64,000 bases of DNA from NCBI GenBank assembly GCA_963580455.1, contig OY756960.1:1736001-1800000 (forward strand). Direction: 5' to 3'. Below the pieces are notes generated by a model. It saw only the letters and a program-made list of their open reading frames with translations, was not told the DNA's origin and searched no databases. This document shows positions 49,992-61,750 of this stretch, one piece after another. The stretch's first letter is position 1, and each line of letters starts with the position of its first letter. This DNA is from Euonymus europaeus (lineage: Eukaryota > Streptophyta > Magnoliopsida > Celastrales > Celastraceae). The translations under genes and the position numbers were made by a program.

Positions 49992-51547
49992 GATTTCAGA
50001 ACTCGTGGCTAGTAGGTCTCGTTCCCCTAGTTAGCCGCGAAATGTGGTTTCTTTGCGTAAATGGTTTCATCAATATCCGTTGACTCCGAGTTCTGAATTC
50101 GGTGATTTTTAGCTTGATTTTACACTACTTTTCGAGCTCTACAATCCTGGTATTTCTGTTTTTGATTTCAGAACTCGTGGCTAGTAGGTCTCGTTTCCTC
50201 TAGTTAGCCGCGAATTGTGGTTTCTTTGCGTAAACGGTTTTCTCAGTATCCGTTGACTCCGAGTTCTGAATTCGATGATTTTTAGCTTGATTTCACACTA
50301 CTTTTCGAGCTCAACAATCCTGGCATTTCGGTTTATGATTTCAGAACTCGTGGCTAGTAGGTCTCGTTTCCCCTAGTTGGCAGCGAAATGTGGTTTCCTT
50401 GCGTAAACGGTTTTCTCAATATCCGTTGACTCCGAGTTCTGAATTCGGTGATTTTTAGCTTGGTTTCACACTACTTTTTGAGCTCTACAATCTTGGTGTT
50501 TCGGTTTTCGATTTCAGAACTCGTGGCCAGTAGGTCTCGTTTCCCCTAGTTAGCCGGGAAATGTGGTTTCTTTGCGTAAACGGTTTTCTCAATATACGTT
50601 GACTGCGAGTTCTGAATTCGGTGATTTTTAGCTTCATTTCAGACTAATTTTCGAGCTCCACAATCCTGGAATTTCGGTTTTTGATTTCAGAACTCGTGGC
50701 TAGTAGGTCTCATTTCCCCTAGTTAGCCTGGAAATGTGGTTTCTTTGCGTAAACGGTTTTCCCAATATCCGTTGACTCCGAGTTCTGAATTCGGTGATTT
50801 TTAGCTTGATTTCACACTACTTTTCAAGCTCTACAATCCTGGAGTTTCGGTTTTTGATTTTAGAACTCGTGGCTAGTAGGTCTCGTTTCCCCTAGTTGGC
50901 CGCGAAATGTGGTTTCTTTGCGTAAGCGGTTTTCTCAATATCCGTTGACTCCGAGTTCTGAATTCGGTGATTTTTAGCTTGGTTTCACACTACTTTTTGA
51001 GCTCTACAATCTTGGTGTTTCGGTTTTCGATTTCAGAACTCGTGGCCAGTAGGTCTCTTTTCCCCTAGTTAGCCGGGAAATGTGGTTTCTTTGCGTAAAC
51101 GGTTTTCTCAATATCCGTTGACTCCGAGTTCTGAATTCGGTGATTTTTAGCTTGATTTCACACTACTTTTCGAGCTCTACAATCCTAGAGTTTCGGTTTT
51201 TGATTTCAGAACTCGAGGCCAGTAGGTCTCGTTTCCCCTAGTTAGCCGCGAAATGTGGTTTCTTTGCGTAAACGGTTTCCTCAATATCCGTTGACTCCGA
51301 GTTCTGAATTCGGTGATTTTTAGCTTGATTTCACACTATTTTTCGAGCTCTACAATCCTGGCTTTTTGGTTTTTGATTTCAGAACTCGTGGCTAGTAGGT
51401 CTCGTTTCCCCTAGTTGGCCGCAAAATGTGGTTTCCCTGCGTAAACGGTTTTCTCAATATCCGTTGACTCCGAGTTCTGAATTCGGTGATTTTTAGCTTG
51501 ATTTCACACTAATTTTCGAGCTCTACAATCCTGGAATTTCGGTTTTT
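49992..51547 (+). repeat. HOR block E, 9-mer copy 1 (1,556 bp)
   Basis: Nine monomers start with a 172-bp unit (aaatggtttcatc), then gcgaattgtgg with gaattcgatga, gctcaacaatcc followed by ttggcagcg, ccag with atacgttgactgcgag and cttcatttcagac, agcctggaaatg, taagcggttttc, a ttttcgatttcag/ccag unit, cgaggccag, and ttggccgcaaaatg with ccctgcg. The series restarts at 51,548. It combines B-type leading monomers with C-type trailing ones, so it is a newer composite HOR. Confidence 0.9.
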
Positions 51548-53102
51548 GATTTCAGAACTCGTGGCTAGTAGGTCTCGTTCCCCTAGTTAGCCGCGAAATG
51601 TGGTTTCTTTGCGTAAATGGTTTCATCAATATCCGTTGACTCCGAGTTCTGAATTCGGTGATTTTTAGCTTGATTTTACACTACTTTTCGAGCTCTACAA
51701 TCCTGGTATTTCTGTTTTTGATTTCAGAACTCGTGGCTAGTAGGTCTCGTTTCCTCTAGTTAGCCGCGAATTGTGGTTTCTTTGCGTAAACGGTTTTCTC
51801 AGTATCCGTTGACTCCGAGTTCTGAATTCGATGATTTTTAGCTTGATTTCACACTACTTTTCGAGCTCAACAATCCTGGCATTTCGGTTTATGATTTCAG
51901 AACTCGTGGCTAGTAGGTCTCGTTTCCCCTAGTTGGCAGCGAAATGTGGTTTCCTTGCGTAAACGGTTTTCTCAATATCCGTTGACTCCGAGTTCTGAAT
52001 TCGGTGATTTTTAGCTTGGTTTCACACTACTTTTTGAGCTCTACAATCTTGGTGTTTCGGTTTTCGATTTCAGAACTCGTGGCCAGTAGGTCTCGTTTCC
52101 CCTAGTTAGCCGGGAAATGTGGTTTCTTTGCGTAAACGGTTTTCTCAATATACGTTGACTGCGAGTTCTGAATTCGGTGATTTTTAGCTTCATTTCAGAC
52201 TAATTTTCGAGCTCCACAATCCTGGAATTTCGGTTTTTGATTTCAGAACTCGTGGCTAGTAGGTCTCATTTCCCCTAGTTAGCCTGGAAATGTGGTTTCT
52301 TTGCGTAAACGGTTTTCCAATATCCGTTGACTCCGAGTTCTGAATTCGGTGATTTTTAGCTTGATTTCACACTACTTTTCAAGCTCTACAATCCTGGAGT
52401 TTCGGTTTTTGATTTTAGAACTCGTGGCTAGTAGGTCTCGTTTCCCCTAGTTGGCCGCGAAATGTGGTTTCTTTGCGTAAGCGGTTTTCTCAATATCCGT
52501 TGACTCCGAGTTCTGAATTCGGTGATTTTTAGCTTGGTTTCACACTACTTTTTGAGCTCTACAATCTTGGTGTTTCGGTTTTCGATTTCAGAACTCGTGG
52601 CCAGTAGGTCTCTTTTCCCCTAGTTAGCCGGGAAATGTGGTTTCTTTGCGTAAACGGTTTTCTCAATATCCGTTGACTCCGAGTTCTGAATTCGGTGATT
52701 TTTAGCTTGATTTCACACTACTTTTCGAGCTCTACAATCCTAGAGTTTCGGTTTTTGATTTCAGAACTCGAGGCCAGTAGGTCTCGTTTCCCCTAGTTAG
52801 CCGGGAAATGTGGTTTCTTTGCGTAAACGGTTTCCTCAATATCCGTTGACTCCGAGTTCTGAATTCGGTGATTTTTAGCTTGATTTCACACTATTTTTCG
52901 AGCTCTACAATCCTGGCATTTTGGTTTTTGATTTCAGAACTCGTGGCTAGTAGGTCTCGTTTCCCCTAGTTGGCCGCAAAATGTGGTTTCCCTGCGTAAA
53001 CGGTTTTCTCAATATCCGTTGACTCCGAGTTCTGAATTCGGTGATTTTTAGCTTGATTTCACACTAATTTTCGAGCTCTACAATCCTGGAATTTCGGTTT
53101 TT
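51548..53102 (+). repeat. HOR block E, 9-mer copy 2 (1,555 bp)
   Basis: This is almost base-for-base the same as 49,992-51,547. The differences I noted are one lost C near 52,316 (ggttttccaat against ggttttcccaat), gccgggaaatg against gccgcgaaatg near 52,800, and ctggcattttgg against ctggctttttgg near 52,917. About three changes in 1,556 bp make this one of the youngest duplications in the window. Confidence 0.9.
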
Positions 53103-53540
53103 GATTTCAGAACTCGTGGCTAGTAGGTCTCGTTCCCCTAGTTAGCCGCGAAATGTGGTTTCTTTGCGTAAATGGTTTCATCAATATCCGTTGACTCCGA
53201 GTTCTGAATTCGGTGATTTTTAGCTTGATTTTACACTACTTTTCGAGCTCTACAATCCTGGTATTTCTGTTTTTGATTTCAGAACTCGTGGCTAGTAGGT
53301 CTCGTTTCCTCTAGTTAGCCGCGAATTGTGGTTTCTTTGCGTAAACGGTTTTCTCAGTATCCGTTGACTCCGAGTTCTGAATTCGATGATTTTTAGCTTG
53401 ATTTCACACTACTTTTCGAGCTCAACAATCCTGGCATTTCGGTTTATGATTTCAGAACTCGTGGCTAGTAGGTCTCGTTTCCCCTAGTTGGCAGCGAAAT
53501 GTGGTTTCCTTGCGTAAACGGTTTTCTCAATATCCGTTGA
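53103..53540 (+). repeat. HOR block E, partial third copy
   Basis: A third 172-bp leader starts at 53,103, 1,555 bp after the second. It is followed by the gcgaattgtgg/gaattcgatga unit and the ttggcagcg unit. The match to the other copies ends near 53,541, where gttgattccgag and ggcgc replace gttgactccgag and ggtga. Confidence 0.87.
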
Positions 53541-54139
53541 TTCCGAGTTCTGAATTCGGCGCTTTTTAGCTTGATTTCACACTACTTTTCGAGCTCTACA
53601 AACCTGGAGTTTCGGTTTTTGATTTCAGAACTTGTGGCAAGTAGGTCTCGTTTCCCCTAGTAAGCCGGGAAATGTGGTTTCTTTGCGTAAACGGTTTTCT
53701 CAATATCCGTTGACTCCGAGTTCTGAATTCGATGATTTTTAGCTTGATTTCACACTACTTTTCGAGCTCAACAATCCTGGCATTTCGGTTTATGATTTCA
53801 GAACTCGTGGCTAGTAGGTCTCGTTTCCCCTAGTTGGCAGCGAAATGTGGTTTCCTTGCGTAAACGGTTTTCTCAATATCCGTTGATTCCGAGTTCTGAA
53901 TTCGGCGCTTTTTAGCTTGATTTCACACTACTTTTCGAGCTCTACAAACCTGGAGTTTCGGTTTTTGATTTCAGAACTTGTGGCAAGTAGGTCTCGTTTC
54001 CCCTAGTAAGCCGGGAAATGTGGTTTCTTTGCGTAAACGGTTTTCTCAATATCCGTTGACTCCGAGTTCTGAATTCGGTGATTTTTAGCTTGATTTCACA
54101 CTACTTTTCGAGCTCTACAAACCTGGAGTTTCGGTTTTT
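53448..54139 (+). repeat. Dimer duplication (2 x 346 bp)
   Basis: A ttggcagcg unit with gttgattccgag, ggcgc and caaacctggag, followed by an acttgtggcaag/gtaagccggg unit, occurs at 53,448 and again at 53,794. The gattccgag markers at 53,541 and 53,887 are 346 bp apart. The second copy's last unit reads gaattcggtga and caaacctggag in place of gaattcgatga and gctcaacaatcc. One more ggcaag/gtaagccggg monomer follows at 54,140. Confidence 0.87.
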
Positions 54140-56388
54140 GATTTCAGAACTCGTGGCAAGTAGGTCTCGTTTCCCCTAGTAAGCCGGGAAATGTGGTTTC
54201 TTTGCGTAAACGGTTTTCTCAATATCCGTTGACTCCGAGTTCTGAATTCGGTGATTTTTAGCTTGATTTCACACTACTTTTTGAGCTCTACAATCCTGGT
54301 ATTTCTGTTTTTGATTTCAGAACTCGCGGCTAGTAGGTCTCGATTCCTCTAGTTAGCCGCGAAATGTGGTTTCTTTGCGTAAACGGTTTTCTCAGTATCC
54401 GTTGACTCCGAGTTCTGAATTCGGTGATTTTTAGCTTGATTTCACACTACTTTTCGAGCTCTACAATCCTGGCATTTCGGTTTATGATTTCAGAAATTGT
54501 GGCTAGTAGGTCTCGTTTCCCCTAGTTGGCAGCGAAATGTGGTTTCCTTGCGTAAACGGTTTTCTCAATATCCGATGACTCCGAGTTCTGAATTCGGTGA
54601 TTTTTAGCTTGATTTCACACTACTTTTCGAGCTCTGCAATCCTGGCATTTTGGTTTTTGATTTCAGAACTCGTGGCTAGTAGGTCTCGTTTCACCTAGTT
54701 GGCCGCGAAATGTGGTTTCCTTGCGTAAACGGTTTTCTCAATATCCGTTGAGTTCGAGTTCTGAATTCGGTGATTTTTAGCTTGGTTTCACACTACTTTT
54801 CGAGCTCTACAATCTTGGTGTTTCGGTTTTTGATTTCAGAACTCTTGGCTAGTAGGTCTCGTTTCCCCTAGTTAGCCGCGAAATGTGGTTTCTTTGGGTA
54901 AACGGTTTCCTCAATATCCGTTGACTCCGAGTTCTGAATTCGGTGATTTTTAGCTTGATTTCACACTATTTTTTGAGCTCTACAATCCTGGCATTTCGGT
55001 TTATGATTTCAGAACTCGTAGCTAGTAGGTCTCGTTTCCCCTAGTTGGCAGCGAAATGTGGTTTCCTTGCGTAAACGGTTTTCTCAATATCCGATGACTC
55101 CGAGTTCTGAATTCGGTGATTTTTAGCTTGATTTCACACTACTTTTCGAGCTCTGCAATCCTGGCATTTCGGTTTTTGATTTCAGAACTCGTGGCTAGTA
55201 GGTCTCGTTTCCCCTAGTTAGCCGGGAAATGTGGTTTCTTTGCGTAAACGGTTTCATCAATATCCGTTGACTCCGAGTTCTGAATTCGGTGATTTTTAGC
55301 TTGATTTCACACTACTTTTTGAGCTCTACAATCCTGGTATTTCTGTTTTTGATTTCAGAACTCGCGGCTAGTAGGTCTCGATTCCTCTAGTTAGCCGCGA
55401 AATGTGGTTTCTTTGCGTAAACGGTTTTCTCAGTATCCGTTGACTCCGAGTTCTGAATTCGGTGATTTTTAGCTTGATTTCACACTACTTTTTGAGCTCT
55501 ACAATCCTGGCATTTCGGTTTATGATTTCAGAACTCGTGGCTAGTAGGTCTCGTTTCCCCTAGATGGCAGCGAAATGTGGTTTCCCTGCGTAAACGGTTT
55601 TCTCAATATCCGATGACTCCGAGTTCTGAATTTGGTGATTTTTAGCTTGATTTCACACTACTTTTCGAGCTCTGCAATCCTGGCATTTCGGTTTTTGATT
55701 TCAGAACTCGTGGCTAGTAGGTCTCGTTTCACCTAGTTGGCCGCAAAATGTGGTTTCCTTGCGGAAACGGTTTTCTCAATATCCGTTGAGTTCGAGTTCT
55801 GAATTCGGTGATTTTTAGCTTGGTTTCACACTACTTTTCGAGCTCTACAATCCTGGAGTTTCGGTTTTTGATTTTATAACTCGTGGCTAGTAGGTCTCGT
55901 TTCCCCTAGTTAGCCGCGAAATGTGGTTTCTTTGCGTAAACGGTTTTCTCAATATCCGTTGACTCCGAGTTCTGAATTCGGCGCTTTTTAGCTTGATTTC
56001 ACACTATTTTTCGAGCTCTACAATCCTGGCATTTCGGTTTTTGATTTCAGAACTCGTGACTAGTAGGTCTCGTTTCCCCTAGTTGGCCGCAAAATGTGGT
56101 TTCCTTGCGTAAACGGTTTTCTCAATATCCGTTGACTTCGAGTTCTGAATTCGGTGATTTTTAGCTTGATTTCACACTACTTTTCGAGCTCTACAATCCT
56201 GGAGTTTCGGTTTTTGATTTTATAACTCGTGGCTAGTAGGTCTCGTTTCCCCTAGTTAGCCGCGAAATGTGGTTTCTTTGCGTAAACGGTTTTCTCAATA
56301 TCCGTTGACTCCGAGTTCTGAATTCGGCGCTTTTTAGCTTGATTTCACACTACTTTTTGAGCTCTACAATCCTGGAGTTTCGGTTTTT
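54140..56388 (+). repeat. Mixed monomers between blocks E and F
   Basis: Thirteen monomers carry ttggcagcg with ccgatgactcc at 54,526, 55,045 and 55,564, spaced by three monomers each. The two units between the markers differ in each interval (tttcacctag and cttggctag in one, gggaaatg/gtttcatc and cgattcctctag in the other). Rare variants are ctagatggcag near 55,561, ttgcggaaacgg near 55,760, and gattttataactcg at about 55,870 and 56,216. I see no feature other than satellite. Confidence 0.8.
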
Positions 56389-57771
56389 GATTTCAGAACT
56401 CGTGGCCAGTAGGTCTCGTTTCCCCTAGTTAGCCGGGAAATGTGGTTTCTTTGCGTAAACAGTTTTCTCAATATCCGTTGACTCCGAGTTCTGAATTCGG
56501 TGATTTTTAGATTGATTTCACACTAATTTTTGAGCTATACAATCCTGGAATTTCGGTTTTTGATTTCAGAACTCGTGGCTAGTAGGTCTCGTTTCCCCTA
56601 GTTAGCCGCGAAATGTGGTTTCTTTGCGTAAACGGTTTCATCAATATCCGTTGACTCCGAGTTCTGAATTTGGTGATTTTTAGCTTGATTTCACACTACT
56701 TTTCGAGCTCTACAATCCTGGTATTTCTGTTTTTGATTTCAGAACTCGTGGCTAGTAGGTCTCGTTTCCTCTAGTTAGCCGCGAAATGTGGTTTCTTTGT
56801 GTAAACGGTTTTCTCAGTATCCGTTGACTCCGAGTTCTGAATTCGATGATTTTTAGCTTGATTTCATACTACTTTTCGAGCTCTACAATCCTGGCATTTC
56901 GGTTTATGATTTCAGAACTCGTGGCTAGTAGGTCTCGTTTCCCCTAGTTGGCAGCGAAATGTGGTTTCCTTCCGTAAACGGTTTTCTCAATATCCGTTGA
57001 GTTCGAGTTCTGAATTCGGTGATTTTTAGCTTGATTTCACACTACTTTTCGAGCTCTACAATCCTGGTGTTTCGGTTTTTAATTTCAGTACTCTTGGCTA
57101 GTAGGTCTCGTTTCCCCTAGTTAGCCGCGAAATGTGGTTTCTTTGGGTAAACGGTTTTCTCAATATCCGTTGACTCCGAGTTCTGAATTCGGTGATTTTT
57201 AGCTTGATTTCACACTAATTTTTGAGCTCTACAATCCTGTAATTTTGGTTTTTGATTTCAGAACTCGTGGCTAGTAGGTCTCGTTCCCCTAGTTAGCCGG
57301 GAAATGTGGTTTCTTTGCAGAAATGGTTTCATCAATATCCGTTGACTCCGAGTTCTGAATTCGGTGATTTTTAGCTTGATTTTACACTACTTTTCGAGCT
57401 CTACAATCCTGGTATTTCTGTTTTTGATTTCAGAACTCGTGGCTAGTAGGTCTCGTTTCCCCTAGTTAGCCGCGAAATGTGGTTTCTTTGGGTAAACGGT
57501 TTCCTCAATATCCGTTGACTCCGAGTTCTGAATTCGGTGATTTTTAGCTTGATTTCACACTATTTTTCGAGCTCTACAATCTTGTTGTTTCGGTTTTTGA
57601 TTTCAGAACTCTTGGCTAGTAGGTCTCGTTTCCCCTAGTTAGCCGCGAAATGTGGTTTCTTTGCGTAAACGGTTTTCTCAATATCCGTTGACTCCGAGTT
57701 CTGAATTCGGCGCTTTTTAGCTTGATTTCACACTACTTTTTGAGCTCTACAATCCTGGAGTTTCGGTTTTT
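56389..57771 (+). repeat. HOR block F, 8-monomer copy (1,383 bp)
   Basis: It opens with ccag/gggaaatg and acagttttctc, then a unit beginning after gagctatac, gtttcatc with ctggtatttctg, cctctag with tttgtg and gaattcgatga, ttggcagcg with ccttccgtaaac and gagttcgag, and a cagtactc unit. The gagctatac marker (56,534) recurs at 57,917 and 59,647. The length is 8 x 173 minus 1, because the monomer at 57,254 is a 172-bp unit (tcgttcccct, with tttgcagaaatgg). Confidence 0.85.
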
Positions 57772-59501
57772 GATTTCAGAACTCGTGGCCAGTAGGTCTC
57801 GTTTCCCCTAGTTAGCCGGGAAATGTGGTTTCTTTGCGTAAACAGTTTTCCCAATATCCGTTGACTCCGAGTTCTGAATTCGGTGATTTTTAGCTTGATT
57901 TCACACTAATTTTTGAGCTATACAATCCTGGAATTTCGGTTTTTGATTTCAGAACTCGTGGCTAGTAGGTCTCGTTTCCCCTAGTTAGCCGCGAAATGTG
58001 GTTTCTTTGCGTAAACGGTTTCATCAATATCCGTTGACTCCGAGTTCTGAATTCGGTGATTTTTAGCTTGATTTCACACTACTTTTCGAGCTCTACAATC
58101 CTGGTATTTCTGTTTTTGATTTCAGAACTCGTGGCTAGTAGGTCTCGTTTCCTCTAGTTAGCCGCGAAATGTGGTTTCTTTGTGTAAACGGTTTTCTCAG
58201 TATCCGTTGACTCCGAGTTCTGAATTCGATGATTTTTAGCTTGATTTCACACTACTTTTCGAGCTCTACAATCCTGGCATTTCGGTTTATGATTTCAGAA
58301 CTCGTGGCTAGTAGGTCTCGTTTCCCCTAGTTGGCAGCGAAATGTGGTTTCCTTCCGTAAACGGTTTTCTCAATATCCGTTGAGTTCGAGTTCTGAATTC
58401 GGTGATTTTTAGCTTGATTTCACACTACTTTTCGAGCTCTACAATCCTGGTGTTTCGGTTTTTGATTTCAGTACTCGTGGCTAGTAGGTCTCGTTTCCCT
58501 TAGTTAGCCGCGAAATGTGGTTTCTTTGGGTAAACGGTTTCCTCAATATCCAATGACTCCGAGTTCTGAATTCGGTGATTTTTAGCTTGATTTCACACTA
58601 CTTTTCGAGCTCTGCAATCCTGGCATTTCGGTTTTTGATTTCAGAACTCGTGGCTAGTAGGTCTCGTTTCCCCTAGTTGGCCGCGAAATGTGGTTTCCTT
58701 CGGTAAACGGTTTTCTCATTATCCGTTGAGTTCGAGTTCTGAATTCGGTGATTTTTAGCTTGATTTCACACTACTTTTCGAGCTCTGCAATCCTGGCATT
58801 TCGGTTTTTGATTTCAGAACTCGTGGCTAGTAGGTCTCGTTTCCCCTAGTTGGCCGCGAAATGTGGTTTCCTTGCGTAAACGGTTTTCTCAATATCCGTT
58901 GAGTTCGAGTTCTAAATTCGGTGATTTTTAGCTTGCTTTCACACTAATTTTTGAGCTCTACAATCTTGTTGTTTCGGTTTTTGATTTCAGAACTCTTGGC
59001 TAGTAGGTCTCGTTTCCCCTAGTTAGCCGCGAAATGTGGTTTCTTTGGGTAAACGGTTTCCTCAATATCCGTTGACTCCGAGTTCTGAATTCGGTGATTT
59101 TTAGCTTGATTTCACACTATTTTTCGAGCTCTACAATCCTGGCATTTCGGTTTTTGATTTCAGAACTCGTGGCTAGTAGGTCTCGTTTCCCCTAGTTGGC
59201 CGCAAAATGTGGTTTCCTTGCGTAAACGGTTTTCTCAATATCCGTTGACTTCGAGTTCTAAATTCGGTGATTTTTAGCTTGATTTCACACTACTTTTCGA
59301 GCTCTACAATCCTGGAGTTTCGGTTTTTGATTTTAGAACTCGTGGCTAGTAGGTCTCGTTTCCCCTAATTAGCCGCGAAATGTGGTTTCTTTGCGTAAAC
59401 GGTTTTCTCAATATCCGTTGACTCCGAGTTCTGAATTCGGCGCTTTTTAGCTTGATTTCACACTACTTTTTGAGCTCTACAATCCTGGAGTTTCGGTTTT
59501 T
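57772..59501 (+). repeat. HOR block F, 10-monomer copy (1,730 bp)
   Basis: The same leading monomers as at 56,389 are present in order through the cagtactc unit at 58,469. A different tail then follows: ccaatgactcc with gctctgcaatcc, two ttggccgcg units (one with ccttcggtaaac and cattatccg), a cttgctttcac unit, cttggctag with tttggg, ttggccgcaaaatg with gacttcgag, and ctaattag. The head at 59,502 begins the third copy. Confidence 0.85.
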
Positions 59502-60193
59502 GATTTCAGAACTCGTGGCCAGTAGGTCTCGTTTCCCCTAGTTAGCCGGGAAATGTGGTTTCTTTGCGTAAACAGTTTTCTCAATATCCGTTGACTCCGA
59601 GTTCTGAATTCGGTGATTTTTAGCTTGATTTCACACTAATTTTTGAGCTATACAATCCTGGAATTTCGGTTTTTGATTTCAGAACTCGTGGCTAGTAGGT
59701 CTCGTTTCCCCTAGTTAGCCGCGAAATGTGGTTTCTTTGCGTAAACGGTTTCATCAATATCCGTTGACTCCGAGTTCTGAATTCGGTGATTTTTAGCTTG
59801 ATTTCACACTACTTTTCGAGCTCTACAATCCTGGTATTTCTGTTTTTGATTTCAGAACTCGTGGCTAGTAGGTCTCGTTTCCTCTAGTTAGCCGCGAAAT
59901 GTGGTTTCTTTGTGTAAACGGTTTTCTCAGTATCCGTTGACTCCGAGTTCTGAATTCGATGATTTTTAGCTTGATTTCACACTACTTTTCGAGCTCTACA
60001 ATCCTGGCATTTCGGTTTATGATTTCAGAACTCGTGGCTAGTAGGTCTCGTTTCCCCTAGTTGGCAGCGAAATGTGGTTTCCTTCCGTAAACGGTTTTCT
60101 CAATATCCGTTGAGTTCGAGTTCTGAATTCGGTGATTTTTAGCTTGATTTCACACTACTTTTCGAGCTCTGTAATCCTGGCATTTCGGTTTTT
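59502..60193 (+). repeat. HOR block F, third copy (4 monomers)
   Basis: Four monomers (ccag/acagttttctc, gtttcatc with ctggtatttctg, cctctag with tttgtg and gaattcgatga, ttggcagcg with ccttccgtaaac) repeat the head of the block F module at 1,730 bp from the previous copy. The match stops near 60,170, where gctctgtaatcc starts the block G dimer. Confidence 0.85.
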
Positions 60194-61750
60194 GATTTCA
60201 AAACTCGTGGCTAGTAGGTCTCGTTTCCCCTAGTTGGCCGCGAAATGTGGTTTCCTTCGGTAAACGGTTTTCTCAATATCCGTTGAGTTCGAGTTCTGAA
60301 TTCGGTGATTTTTAGCTTGATTTCACACTACTTTTCGAGCTCTACAATCTTGTTGTTTCGGTTTTTGATTTCAGAACTCTTGGCTAGTAGGTCTCGTTTC
60401 CCCTAGTTAGCCGCGAAATGTGGTTTCTTTGCGTAAATGGTTTCATCAATATCCGTTGACTCCGAGTTCTGAATTCGGTGATTTTTAGCTTGATTTCACA
60501 CTACTTTTCGAGCTCTGTAATCCTGGCATTTCGGTTTTTGATTTCAAAACTCGTGGCTAGTAGGTCTCGTTTCCCCTAGTTGGCCGCGAAATGTGGTTTC
60601 CTTCGGTAAACCGTTTTCTCAATATCCGTTGAGTTCGAGTTCTGAATTCGGTGATTTTTAGCTTGATTTCACACTACTTTTCGAGCTCTACAATCTTGTT
60701 GTTTCGGTTTTTGATTTCAGAACTCTTGGCTAGTAGGTCTCGTTTCCCCTAGTTAGCCGCGAAATGTGGTTTCTTTGCGTAAACGGTTTCCTCAATATCC
60801 AATGACTCCGAGTTCTGAATTCGGTGATTTTTAGCTTGATTTCACACTACTTTTCGAGCTCTGCAATCCTGGCATTTCGGTTTTTGATTTCAAAACTCGT
60901 GGCTAGTAGGTCTCGTTTCCCCTAGTTAGCCGCGAAATGTGGTTTCTTTGCGTAAATGGTTTCATCAATATCCGTTGACTCCGAGTTCTGAATTCGGTGA
61001 TTTTTAGCTTGATTTCACACTACTTTTCGAGCTCTGCAATCCTGGCATTTCGGTTTTTGATTTCAAAACTCGTGGCTAGTAGGTCTCGTTTCCCCTAGTT
61101 GGCCGCGAAATGTGGTTTCCTTCGGTAAACGGTTTTCTCAATATCCGTTGAGTTCGAGTTCTGAATTCGGTGATTTTTAGCTTGATTTCACACTACTTTT
61201 CGAGCTCTACAATCTTGTTGTTTCGGTTTTTGATTTCAGAACTCTTGGCTAGTAGGTCTCGTTTCACCTAGTTAGCCGCGAAATGTGGTTTCTTTGCGTA
61301 AACGGTTTCCTCAATATCCAATGACTCCGAGTTCTGAATTCGGTGATTTTTAGCTTGATTTCACACTACTTTTCGAGCTCTGCAATCCTGGCATTTCGGT
61401 TTTTGATTTCAAAACTCGTGGCTAGTAGGTCTCGTTTCCCCTAGTTGGCCGCGAAATGTGGTTTCCTTCGGTAAACGGTTTTCTCAATATCCGTTGAGTT
61501 CGAGTTCTGAATTCGGTGATTTTTAGCTTGATTTCACACTACTTTTCGAGCTCTACAATCTTGTTGTTTCGGTTTTTGATTTCAGAACTCTTGGCTAGTA
61601 GGTCTCGTTTCCCCTAGTTAGCCGCGAAATGTGGTTTCTTTGCGTAAATGGTTTCATCAATATCCGTTGACTCCGAGTTCTGAATTCGGTGATTTTTAGC
61701 TTGATTTTACACTACTTTTCGAGCTCTACAATCCTGGTATTTGTGTTTTT
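60194..61750 (+). repeat. Block G: alternating dimer, 9 monomers
   Basis: Two monomer types alternate. X (gatttcaaaactcg, ttggccgcg, ccttcggtaaac, gagttcgag, cttgttgtttcgg) starts at 60,194, 60,540, 61,059 and 61,405. Y (cttggctag, then either aaatggtttcatc or gtttcctc with ccaatgactcc) follows at 60,367, 60,713, 61,232 and 61,578. One extra unit at 60,886 joins a caaaactcg left end to a Y-type middle and breaks the alternation. The cttcgg markers at 60,255, 60,601, 61,120 and 61,466 are spaced 346, 519 and 346 bp. One X copy has aaaccg for aaacgg at about 60,608. Confidence 0.88.
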
